Of a DNA stretch of 64,000 nt, positions 23,088-33,435 are shown piece after piece. The notes below the pieces were generated by a model. That model did not search any database. It was not told the origin of the DNA and worked only from the letters and a program-made list of their open reading frames with translations. The first letter of the stretch is position 1; each line of letters starts with the position of its first letter. Origin of the DNA: Alectoria sarmentosa (Eukaryota > Ascomycota > Lecanoromycetes > Lecanorales > Parmeliaceae); contig WOGZ01000004.1 in the NCBI GenBank assembly GCA_009733775.1, forward strand, positions 1 through 64,000. The letters are read 5' to 3'. A program made the translations under genes and the position numbers.

Positions 23088-25444
23088 ATGCAAGCTCAAA
23101 GAGGCAACACGACTGGTGCACAACAAGGTACTGGTTCCAACGCCGCTCTTCTTCAGTCGTATGGACCATATCGGCAAAGGAAACGGGTAATCACAATGGC
23201 TTTTCTGACTCCTCCAGCGGCTGAGTGTGCGTCAGATAATACTTTGCTTCGATGGCACCGGGAACAAATTTCAAGGTGGGACGAGTCCTTCGATGAGAGA
23301 AAGAGAGAGAAAGAGAGAGAGAGAGAAAAGAAACCTAATGTCGCACCAGGCACTTCCGCGGATAGTAATATCCTGAAGATTTACGGTATGCTAGACCGTA
23401 CAAACGGCGACAAGCACTATTACCAGGTATCCTATGCAGAATTGTCTATCAACATGGTCTGAAACTTTTTAGCCGGGAATCGGAACGTATGTCAATACAC
23501 GGTCGATTTCACACACAAGCAAGCTGGCCCGGTTCAACTCATGGTATCAGAAGGCCAAAGACTCCGCTGTTGGCACGTCATTTGATTTACATGTCATGGT
23601 ATGGACATCCCTTCTCACAGACTTGAGGCTACACAGCCAACAACTCCTCAGGGCGCCTACAAGTTCTTGATGCAGTGCTACGAAGACGATGATATCTTCT
23701 TCTTTGGTTTCAGTAGGGGTGCCTACGTAGCACGCTTCCTTGCGGAGATGCTAGACCATGTCGGCCTCCTCAGCGCTGGTAACGAAGAGATGATTCGATT
23801 CGCCTGGAAGGCTTTTGCTCGATGGCAGCAGAGGGAGGAGAACACCGTGGAAGAGAAGAAGAAGAAGAAGGAGATGCTTGATTTTCTACTGGCTTTCCGC
23901 GAGACTTTCAGCCGTCCAGTCCGGCGCATTCGCTTTCTTGGCCTTTTTGACACTGGTAACCTCGCTCGCCTGTTCACCAGGCTATGAGGACTATAGCTGA
24001 ATCTGTGCACAGTCAACAGTGTCCCAAGGTTCGAGAATGCATGGATGCAGCGGAGCAAATTCCCCTACACCGCCAGAAGCTCTGCTAGAGTGATCCGTCA
24101 TGCGGTCAGTATTGACGAGAGGCGGGCAAAATTCCGATCAGATTTGATATCCGAGGCGAAAACATCCAGACCCCATGAGAAGCATCAAGGAGAAAGCTAT
24201 GGAGAGAAACTGGGGTCAGGAGGGAATCGGATGATCAACGGGTCTCAACCGAGTCCCGTGAACGCCGATCGGTTTCGAAGGAGATCGCAGTTTCGCTCGA
24301 CTGTCGAACTCAACAAAGTCGTTTCGCCTGGTCTGAGCGCTGTAGAAGAGGGCTACCTTGATCCACGAAAGAGCTCACATGGTGGCCTTCGATCGACAAG
24401 CCCCGCTATTTCGCGCAGCCCCACGCCAGATGGGGTCTCCATCAAAACATCCACTTCAATCGACTCATATCAGCCTGGACAACATCCCGATGACGACGAC
24501 GACGACGACGAAGATGAAGCGGCTGAACAGGACATTGAAGAACTTTGGTTTCCCGGCTGTCATGCCGACCTAGGTGGCGGCTGGCCTCTTGCTAATGGAG
24601 AAGAATCTCCTCTGAGCCACGGCCCCCTAGTATGGATGGTCAGAGAAGCGCAACGAGCTGGGCTAGAGTTTGATGGCGATAAATTGTTGCGGTTCAGATG
24701 CTGCGACGAAGAGTACAACATCTCTTCTCTTGGAATAGTATCGGACGGACCATCGATGCCCCAGATCCAAGTGAGCCAGCCGTTCTCAAGTCCAAAATCC
24801 GAATGTCAAGAACCTGGATGTAAGTTCATCTTCTTGTTCTTTCTATTACGTCTCAAAGCCTGAGTCGCAAGACATTGAAGGAGCAAACCCTCCTCTTATT
24901 CCCCAGACCTATGTCATAATTCAGGACTCTTGCCCAAAAGAAGCAATGCTGACTCCATTTATCCGTAGGGGCGGCCGGAATGGAGCCAGGGACCCCTCCG
25001 AAATCAATTTTCCTGCAGACGCTCTCCACAGCTGCGACCAAGGGTGTGCTTCACGATTGCCTTGAATTCAACAACGGTCTTGGAGTAGCGTCTGTCTTGT
25101 CCTGGAGGATGATGGAGTACCTACCATTTCGCAGAATGGATCTTCGACCTGATGGATCTTGGAAAGCGATATCTATGCCCCTTCCAATGGGAGAAGTCAG
25201 GGACATGCCTGAAAATGCATGGATCCACCACTCTGCGATACAGAGGATGGAAGCCGACGAGACTTACAGACCCGGTAATCTGATAATCGGCGGGGGAGGA
25301 CGTGGCGTGAAAAGGGCACCGAAGGCTTTGGGAATAGGAGAGTGGGAGATTCTGAAGGGCAAGGATGATCCTGTTGGCATGGTGTACGTGAGGAAAGGCC
25401 CGAGTCTTGAGAAGCAGATTGACGAAGCGACCCATAAGTCATGA
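23088..25444 (+). CDS. DUF2235 (T6SS phospholipase-like alpha/beta hydrolase) protein
   Basis: Seven exons: 23088..23186, 23236..23275, 23350..23426, 23473..23598, 23652..23955, 24013..24819, 24969..25444. The joins rebuild the DUF2235 signature: IILCFDGTGNKFQG, then SNILKIYGMLDRT, YYQPGIGTYV, and the nucleophile elbow GFSRGAYVARFLAEML. The Gly-x-Ser-x-Gly-type elbow (GFSRGA) points to an alpha/beta hydrolase. The substrate is unknown; DUF2235 relatives in bacteria are type VI phospholipases, while fungal members are uncharacterised and usually cytosolic. The middle carries a low-complexity Asp-rich insert (DDDDDDDEDEA). Intron 2 contains a GA microsatellite that stays open in one frame and could mislead gene callers. 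Intron 6 (149 nt) is introner-like. Confidence 0.85.
23276..23349 (+). repeat. intron 2 of DUF2235 gene with GA microsatellite
   Basis: A 74-nt intron holding about 40 bases of AGAG/AAAG repeat. Removing it joins NKFQG to TSADSNILK, as in relatives. Reading through gives an implausible Arg-Glu-Arg run or a stop. Confidence 0.75.
24820..24968 (+). repeat. introner-like intron (DUF2235 intron 6)
   Basis: 149 nt, donor GTAAGT, with the 3' module GCAATGCTGACTCC before the acceptor CCGTAG. The length equals the intron at 52072-52220, and the 3' module is shared with the others. The body is less conserved. Confidence 0.6.
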
Positions 25445-26963
25445 TCAATGTATCCAATAATAAGTCAAAGTCGAGTCAGCGACGTACACCTGATACGCGT
25501 TCCATCGTAGGCGCTCATTCTTTCTTTAGAAAGTGGAGCTGATATGCTTTGGAGAGACAGGCAGACTGTCGAGACTGCCAAGAAAATTGGCATTCTGCGC
25601 CGTCAAGAATTGCATGTTTTTACGTCGAATTTGGGCATCCACCCAGAAACAACAGTGCTGTTCAGGATCATGAACGATAGGAGGAATGCTGAGTGAAGAA
25701 AAACGACAATATCCTCGTTAATGCTGCTCTTGTCGTCGTCATTCAAGGGTTCGTGCCGCCTCGAATTCCCTCTTGTCCTGGAACCACGCAAAAACAAACT
25801 TACTGTTTCCCTCTTGTGGAAGCTCACGAGACAGCGCCACCAAAGGCAGCAAACGAAGACCAAACCAATTCCAGGTCAAACTGATGTGGACTCTTCATAC
25901 ATGCTCGCCTCAAGATCCGCGGTCGAAGCAACGTAGGCTTTGATGGAAAAAGCGGGCTATCCTCACCAATCGATATTCAGATTCCAGGACCGTGGCGCAG
26001 TACTAGATCTTGCCTTCGATGCGGCATTTGCCCGTGTTCTATGATCATCATCGTTTGCTGCTGGTGCACAATGATATCAGAAGTCATAGACATGTCTCAC
26101 CAATGCTGTTCGGATCTTTAAATTGCGGTGCCGCCTTGATACGACCAAACTTGCAAAGAATGCCATCGCTCCTGATTGCATGCAAATGGAAAAGGCCTAA
26201 GCAAGTGCCGTCCGTGACCTCTTGACCCTGATGTTCCTGCCTCACCATTTTACCCCCATAGGCAGGGCCAGGTCTTAATGGGAGATCAGGGCTTATATAG
26301 AAAGGCTCACGCAAGATGGTCATGGATTTCTTTCACTGTCTATCTAGCTGAACGAAACGTGCAGGAGCTCGACGCCCTATGGACGGAGACAATGGTATCT
26401 GGTTCTATTGGGACCTAACGCCTGTGATGATGCAAAAAAGAAAATTGGTTTATGAACCGCCATCGCTGATGTTACTGTCGTGTTTAGTAGATTCGTAAAA
26501 GGAGGCCCTGGGTGTTTCTGTGCTGTTCCGAATTATCGAGTGGTCTTATAGACTGATTCCGACCTCGATCGCGGCCAGGTCATCCAAAGCGAAATGCTTG
26601 GGGTCACTGGACTCGAAGAAGCCGACGGCGCTCTATGTAATGTCATTCGTAGCACCAGTGTCGATGCCGAAGGGCGCCAATAAGATTCAATAGATAACGA
26701 GTGTAATGCTAAACGCCTGTGCCAATGCTCGTTGCTCATTTCCCGTGTTGGCGCAGGCAGGTGGCAGGCCTGCTGTTCCCCATACATAGTATATTCATGA
26801 AGATATGCTGAAGTCGAAGTACCACATTTGGTACCATAGACACCAAAATCGTGCAAGACGTCGGGACGACGAAAGGTTGGTCAAAGATCAGATGGATCAT
26901 AAGGCCGCTTTTAGTGGTTCGAACAGAGCGTTTGTTTCCGAATGAAGGACCGAGTGACCGGAA
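25445..26963. other. intergenic region
   Basis: 1.5 kb between the convergent DUF2235 gene and the Ser/Pro-rich gene. Several 60-100 codon open frames exist on both strands, none with recognisable features. A block near 25618-25645 resembles one near 28657-28685 (TTTTxACGTCGAAxTTGGGC). Confidence 0.5.
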
Positions 26964-28103
26964 TCATCCTCGCCCGCCAGCAGGACTTACAGCCGGACTG
27001 ACGCTTCCTGCTCTTGCCTCTGAATAATTCTTCCTCTCATTTTCTCGACGAACCAGACGCTCCACAAACTCTCTCCCATCGCCCTCCTTGAATCCGGCAG
27101 GCAAGGAGCTAGATCCAGCGGCTAAGTAATCCCCTGTAGCTTCTAACATGAATGGTGTCATCGGTCCACCAGGGCTCCTGAGAGGATTAAGTCGTGGGGG
27201 GCTTGGCTTGGAGCTGACGCTTGACGAGAGCAGAGAGCGAGAGGTTTTGGTTGTATTGTTGATTAGGTCTCGCTGGTATTGTAGAAGTTGTTGTTTGGCG
27301 TCTGAACTACGGCCATGAAATGGCTGCGAGTTCATTGAGCGTGAGCTTAAAGGTGAGGGAGGAGCCGCACTGGAGTCTCTGGACGGAAAATTTGCTGGGT
27401 GGTATTTAGGGAGCCCAGCTAGGTTGAGCCTTTGCGCTGGCGCCCTAGCTTTCTGGCTGCTATTGATCGATGGTAGAGGAACAGACATTTTGGGAGAGAG
27501 CGGGGAAGAGGGTCTATAACGGGATGTCTCCGACCTCGGACTCATTTGGGCAAAGCCTCTTTTAGTAGCTGGAGTGTCTCTATCGTCGGAAATTTTGTTC
27601 GCGCGCGAAGAGTAATATGGAGTCAAAGACTCGCTGATCCGAGGCTCAGTTTTATGCCAGGACGTGAAGTACTCTCCTTGCGGTGCCCGTGCCGTCAAGG
27701 GCGTGGTCGGGCGTGAAAACTGATCTACTGCTTTCTTCCTCGCAGGTATGTCAATGGGCGCCGAGGGCTTCTCTGGGGGGGACTCGGCGAGAGTGGGGAG
27801 TAGTCCTGGAGAGCGTGACACTCGTACAGCAGTCGAAGGCAGGTCGAGACGAAGCGGAGGCTTGGACTGGGGACTGGTACGGGCCCTTGGCCGGGTGGAG
27901 AAAGAGGCGGACAGTTGACGGTCAGGACTTGTACTGGAACGTGTTCTCAGACGTCGATGGCTTTCCGTGGTGGGGAGGGAAGGTGTACCTATGGTCGATG
28001 CGTGGAATTGTGATGGTGAGCTTGCCGGGGATTGGGAAGCATTTTTCTCTGGGGGTAGTTTGTTACGGGAAGACTTGGACGGGGATGAGGAAGACGAGGG
28101 CAT
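26964..28103 (-). CDS. Ser/Pro-rich disordered protein, unrecognised
   Basis: Single frame of 379 aa from the first ATG; the frame extends five codons upstream only to a TTG. Composition is dominated by Ser, Pro, Arg and Ala with many SP and SPxR motifs, likely phosphorylation sites. A short helical segment occurs near the C-terminal third (AKQQLLQYQRDLINNTTK) and another near the end (REFVERLVRRENERKN). There is no signal peptide or membrane helix. The two helical islands in a disordered chain are typical of a fungal scaffold or cytoskeletal protein, but I do not recognise it. Codon-position bias supports a real gene. Confidence 0.7.
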   Translation of the reverse strand: MPSSSSSPSKSSRNKLPPEKNASQSPASSPSQFHASTIGTPSLPTTESHRRLRTRSSTSPDRQLSASFSTRPRARTSPQSKPPLRLDLPSTAVRVSRSPGLLPTLAESPPEKPSAPIDIPARKKAVDQFSRPTTPLTARAPQGEYFTSWHKTEPRISESLTPYYSSRANKISDDRDTPATKRGFAQMSPRSETSRYRPSSPLSPKMSVPLPSINSSQKARAPAQRLNLAGLPKYHPANFPSRDSSAAPPSPLSSRSMNSQPFHGRSSDAKQQLLQYQRDLINNTTKTSRSLLSSSVSSKPSPPRLNPLRSPGGPMTPFMLEATGDYLAAGSSSLPAGFKEGDGREFVERLVRRENERKNYSEARAGSVSPAVSPAGGRG

Positions 28104-29488
28104 TTTGAACGGCACCAACGGGATAATGACCGGGACTTAAGAGATATGATGCGTGTGCCTCGGTTGGTGAATCGTCGCAGAAGCTGAGGATATGTGTGGT
28201 TGGTCCCGCTATCTCCGCGGGCTAAATAGTGTATAGCGGCACCGTCGGGCTTAGTGGGGCGCCGAGGGGAACCTGGAAGGCATGACGATACGTTCAGTAC
28301 TTAGGTACTTAATACTTTGACTGACGGTAATGTCGAACACACTCAGACAGAGCATCAAGGGAATTGGAGAGACATCTTGTCACCCAGCACTCAGTGAATA
28401 ATTCTTCTATCAAAACGCACGAAAATGAGGTAGTTGCCCGTTTCTCATACTCTACTCGTACTCTACAATTCTATATGAAACCATGGAAAGTATTAAATCA
28501 CATGAAATATTCCCAGGTCTTGAAATCATACCCACCTACCGCAGAAACGCCATAGTGTTGAGACAGACATTTTTGAAATTGGTCAATCAGGAGGTCGCAA
28601 CTCCTTTTCAGGTGCAGATTTTACAAAGGCAGTCTGTGACGCTGAGACTTGTTTGTTTTGACGTCGAAGTTGGGCTTCAACCCTTTTTCAATTCCACCGC
28701 ATAGAAAACATTTCAAGCAACACTGGTGAGACTGGTGAGACATACTATGCCATTACCATCAATTCTAATGTGGTCAAGCATAAGAAACCAAATCTCCACA
28801 AGAGTCCTTCAGTCAGAATCATAGAAACTCCGGATTTACATTGAATCCAGAACATACCACTGGAATCTCAGGATGGATCCGTGAGCGATGTTAAGAGATA
28901 ACTACTTTCACAAAAGGCTCAACCGCTCTGGACACGCATATTGAAGATATCATGTCGAGAGAGACTCCATGGACACCATTTCCCAATTGCTTTCCAACTT
29001 GACTATCCTGATGCGCTTAGAGGCGCTGCAACTAGAGCTTGCAGAAGAGCAGAAAAGTTGATACGTGCTACCCGTAATGGTGGAGCTAGGTCAGCATTTG
29101 CGAGTCAGCAGAGGTCGGGACCGACCTTGTGCTCATATTGCGAAACTTCAAGTTGAGTGGCTGCATGTTGCACACTCGATCATCAAATCTCTGCTATATG
29201 TTGAATGTAATATGTACATTGAGCTACTTTTTCTATACTTTCCAAATCATATGCTCCGTGATAGCCTAATTTATTGCCTGGAATGAATTCCAACATCCAG
29301 CTGGTCAAGGCTACAGTAACCCCCGTCGTATCAAACGAAGATGCGAAGTCTGACAGAATGTTTTCCATCGGATTCTTGAAGAAGTGAAACATGTGCTAAG
29401 CAATAAAAGTGCACGTCTCGATATGACTGTTCGACCAAGGGGAGGGGGAGGGGGGGCCTCCCCTACAGAGCTCAACGTAGAATCGAAT
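28104..29488. other. intergenic region
   Basis: 1.4 kb upstream of the Ser/Pro-rich gene and downstream of the WSC gene. Short open frames only. A run of G and A (GGGGAGGGGGAGGGGGGG) lies near 29438-29455. Confidence 0.5.
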
Positions 29489-31417
29489 CTAGAAGGACCT
29501 GTCGTGAGCATGAGCGTGGCGGTGCAAGTGAGAAACCCTCTTCTCCTTTGTTGACGATGAACTATCAGCGCCATCGAGGCTGTAGAGCGACGCGGGGCTG
29601 TAGCCGCCGTTGGATCCACCACAGATCCGGGTCTGGTCGGCTGTGCAGACCGAATTACACATGCCTTGTACAAGCCCGGTCGTGGCATTGTTGGATGGAC
29701 TTTTCACCAGTGGAAGGATCTCATTGCCGCAAAAACATTGGTAGGAGTACTTTGTATTTCGAAGTCAGCATTGTTTATTCAAGGCAAGAACCTGGGTTGA
29801 TGAAACAAGTCTCGGGAGTAGGAGCAGGGTTTTGCTCCCGGACTATCTCTGCGACTTAAGAAGTGGTACAAAATAGGGAAGAACAACTCCGAAATGTGCG
29901 TACCTCTACCAACATCCACTTGTACCTTGTCGTCTGCGCTTTCTGCACGACGTCCGCGGTGCCTGTGCCACCGCAAAAGCCTGCGCACCACTGCGGTGTG
30001 ACAGGGTTTGGGAGCGAAGCAGACGTACCTGTTGCAGACGGCAACAGGCGTTCATAGTTGACATAGTCCATGTAGCAGCCTTGGTAAGTCCACCCAGGGA
30101 TATCCGCGTGTTGAGTAGTTGGCGCGCTCAGACCAGCTTCTTCGCAAGTTGCCTGTACAGCCCTCTGGGGGCCTGGCTGAGGCTTGTTGCATCCTGGCTG
30201 ATTTTCTAACCAGCCCCAGATGGGCTCGTCCACAGGGGACGGCACGGTGCATGCATTCATCTCGTCGTTGGTGTTAAAAGCGGAAGCATCCAAGCATGCA
30301 TCGACCTCGTTGTCACCATCACAGGTTTTGCATTCATCAATGAGGGTTTGCAAAGTGTCGGTCTCCCATCCGGCGAACTGGAGTTCATCAGCCCGTGGTT
30401 ATGGAAGGGGTGTAGAAACGCTGCTGTGATGACTCACGAAATCTCCGTGGATACCGAAACCTGTAGGATCGCCTTGTGCCAATTCAAAGGGCCAGGGGTC
30501 ACTAGCAGGATTCCAAACACCACTTCTCGCGAAGCTGTCGATGTCCCAATAGACTTCCATGTGCATTGCAGGGAAATGCTTCCAGCCTTCTGGGCAGTTC
30601 TGCTCACTATTCTTAGTGCCCGCAGTGCTCGAGTAATTTCTCCCAGACGTAAAGTCTGTCAGGTTTTTGCCGTCCCAGCAATCGGCGTAGTAAATATCGT
30701 AACGTAGGCCTGTTGTGTATGCGTCGCAATTGGCCATGGGGAAGCCCAAGCCGGCATTACCAAATCGATTTTGCTTCGCATATGGATTCGAACCATCCGC
30801 CGTAGGACAAGTGAATTGGACTGGTTGGGGGATGCCCTGGCCAGAATCTCTTCCCAGGTAGATTCCTCCGCCTTCCAACGGGGTGGCATCCGGCATGCTG
30901 CGCTTGTAAGGATCGCCAGTAAGCATTTGAAAGCCTGGTGGGAAGGCAACGATCTTGTCGGAAGTTGTCATGGACGAGCTGGAGAATGAGTGAACAGTAA
31001 CGGCTTCGCGATGTAGTGATCTTACCTATAGTAGACCTTTTCTTGAGTGGCAGCCACGGAGATGTAGCTACCGTTCTGGGGGGATTTGAAACTCAACCTT
31101 GGAGTCCAATAGTTACTTTTGTCCGCTTTGGCCTGTGTCGATGTGCACGACGAGTCGAGGGCGGTGTCTTCCTCCATGGAAGGACCCCAATTCGAACCGC
31201 CCATACCTAAATGTACATGGGCAGATGCCTTACCTGGGGCGATGATAGGGTCTACTCGCCCGTACATGAGGGGTGCAAGGCCAACGATGACCTGTTTTAT
31301 GAGGACAGGAGTTACTGTACTCCCTGGAGCCGGAGTGCAGACCGAGGGGCCGAGGCTGTGAACGAAGGGCGAATGGGCGAGTAGAAAGGCCAGTCGGCCA
31401 ATGGTAGGGAGACGCAT
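29489..31417 (-). CDS. secreted DUF1996 and WSC domain protein
   Basis: Four exons on the minus strand: 31026..31417, 30438..30978, 29904..30377, 29489..29749. The start gives a signal peptide (MRLPTIGRLAFLLAHSPFVH). The N-terminal two thirds is a DUF1996 domain, with family features such as VDPIIAPGKASAHVHLGMGG, AFPPGFQMLTGDP and AMHMEVYWDIDSF. The C-terminal part is a WSC carbohydrate-binding domain with its Cys ladder (GCYMDY, CAGFCGG, CFCGNE, CNSVCTAD, CGGSNGGYSPASLY). It ends in a His/Arg-rich tail without a clear GPI signal. Probably an extracellular, wall-associated glycan-binding protein; no enzymatic activity can be assigned. Intron 3 (154 nt) is introner-like and had to be removed to complete the WSC domain. 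Confidence 0.87.
29750..29903 (-). repeat. introner-like intron (DUF1996-WSC intron 3)
   Basis: 154 nt, donor GTACGC; the 3' module CAATGCTGACTTCGAAAT precedes the acceptor AAAG. Near the donor it has ATTTCGGAG like the first-family copies, and a CGAGACTTGTTTC block resembling the GAGACAAGTCTC block of 43007-43165. Confidence 0.6.
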
Positions 31418-32289
31418 GATGGGGTGTCTCTCTGAGCGAGCAAGCAACGGTTGTCCAGATTGGTGGAACAGAACTGTGGAGGAAATGGTCGATGCAGAGA
31501 AAAAAGTAAAGGTCAAGAAGTGAGTGAAAGTAGTGACTGGCACGCAAGAGTCTCGGACTCTGCAAAAAACAAAAAAAACAAAAAAAAGGATTGTGGGTTA
31601 AGGAATGTGATGAGAAAGAGTGGTGAAGAGGAAAAGAGGAAAAGAAGCAGCGAAAGGTGGTTGAAGGGAGTGGGAGTGAGGATTCTATGTGTTTGGTGAT
31701 ATTGTAGTGGGGAGATCAGGACCATGAATTTAGGATTAATCGACGCTAACAGGGTACTTACAGTCTAGTTTCAGGGAACGTGAAGGAAATGGTCAGATTA
31801 ATCCCCTTGGCAGAGGGGGTCAAATTGGAGAGAATGAACAGGTACAGTATGGTCATGGTTCATAGCGCAAACAATAATAGCAATTGGACTCTTGAATCGT
31901 GAAACAAAAGTGAGCTGCTCCGTACATGGGCAAGCTGCCAATGGGTGCAGATGCAAGTCGGACCAATTTGGCCATTTCCTTTTGCCCCTCATTTCTCGAT
32001 TGAGTCAGCGGAGATGAGGGTCGCAGTGACCTGGCAACAAAGCAAACGAGTGTGCCGTTTTCTAATGGAATGCATGCTGGATGTACTATTAAATAGAGGA
32101 TAAAGTAAAGTAGGACTGATGTGACAGCAAGTGATCCGGGATGAAAGACGCCGCAATGATGGTGTAATAATGAAAGCGTTGCTACTTGCTACCTGCTGGC
32201 GTTTCTTTGGGGCCTGGGCAGTTTCATCACTAATCATCATTATTCATCATTCATTATTCGTAATTGCTGCTCGAGAAAGCAATTTCATG

Positions 32290-32326
32290 GGGAAAGGGAA
32301 GGGGAAAGCGAAAGCGAAAGCGAAAG
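32290..32326. repeat. GGGAAA / GAAAGC short tandem repeat
   Basis: Purine tract with four GAAAGC-like hexamers in a row; simple sequence repeat. Confidence 0.7.
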
Positions 32327-32620
32327 AGCCAACGTCTCAAATCAAACAGGAGGATTTCTGTCAGGAAGATTTTGGATCATATGAGTGTGTCCTGTTCCAC
32401 AAGTATTATTGGATGGGGGATATTGGATGCCTTTTGGGATGGACATATACTAGAATCATGCAAGGAGAAGGGGTCGAGGATTTTCATTTTTCAAGGACCA
32501 AATGTTCCACCCTTTCGTCTTGATGGCGACGGACGGCGGGCGCATAGCGGGACAGGGGCGGCAGGATTTGGACCTTGTTAGAGGACATCCTTCCTGGTTA
32601 GTGGAAGCGCGCTCATCGCC

Positions 32621-32656
32621 CTTTAATCTTGCCTTTAATCTTGCCTTTAATCTTGC
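32621..32656. repeat. 12-bp tandem repeat, three perfect copies
   Basis: Unit CTTTAATCTTGC repeated three times without change, followed by a partial unit. A recent minisatellite expansion. Confidence 0.85.
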
Positions 32657-33435
32657 CTTGAACTTTGAAGCCTCATGAATCATCTGGAGACTCGGAGAAG
32701 ACAGAAGCCTTGCAGGATTGCATGCCGACGGCAAAACACCATACAGAGTAACAGAGTGACCAGTGACCATGCTCGGAGAGGCTCTTCGGAGAGAGCCCCT
32801 CGGCTTCCTGCAATGGATGGTTCAATTTCTCATTGCTCTGTGTCTTGGCTGCAGTAGGATTTCCTACCGCTCATGAGTGACCATTCGACCCGATTGCAAA
32901 AGACATCGACGTCGGCGTCCATAGTGGTGACAATGCCGAGAGCAATGCCCCCGTATCTCCGAGACTTTACCAATTTTGACCTGGCCACCACCGCAGCTGG
33001 CAGAGCTTGCTTCCTTCTGTTGGACAAAAGTCACAGAACGGTACCCGCGACAAATCGATGCTCCTTGCATTCAGCCTCTACGAAATCTGCGCTTTGACAG
33101 ATCCTACCTGGCAAGTACAAGTTTGCTCTATGGCAGGCTTGGCTCCAGAAATTCTGGAGCCTGTCCATCCACCGCCTCCAACTGCATAGACTCTGGCAGC
33201 AGACCACCATCTAACCAGGTTGCTGGGATAACCGCTGCTCTTTATGGGTTCAAGCCGCATTCTTGCGAGCCTTGGCGAGTGTGAATAGTCGCCGTTCCAT
33301 GCTTGTCGACCAAAGCAAGAGAAATTGCCTGTTCACACGGTCTTTATGGCAAAGTGGTATTAGCTCCTCAGCATGATTCACCGATACAGAATCACATGCT
33401 CGCTGATTGCCACATGCTACAACTCGACGAGGACT

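Larger units (their letters stand above)
31418..33435. other. intergenic region
   Basis: 2 kb upstream of the WSC gene. It contains A-rich, GAAAGC and CTTTAATCTTGC repeats. Open frames here are low-complexity. No gene is called. Confidence 0.55.
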
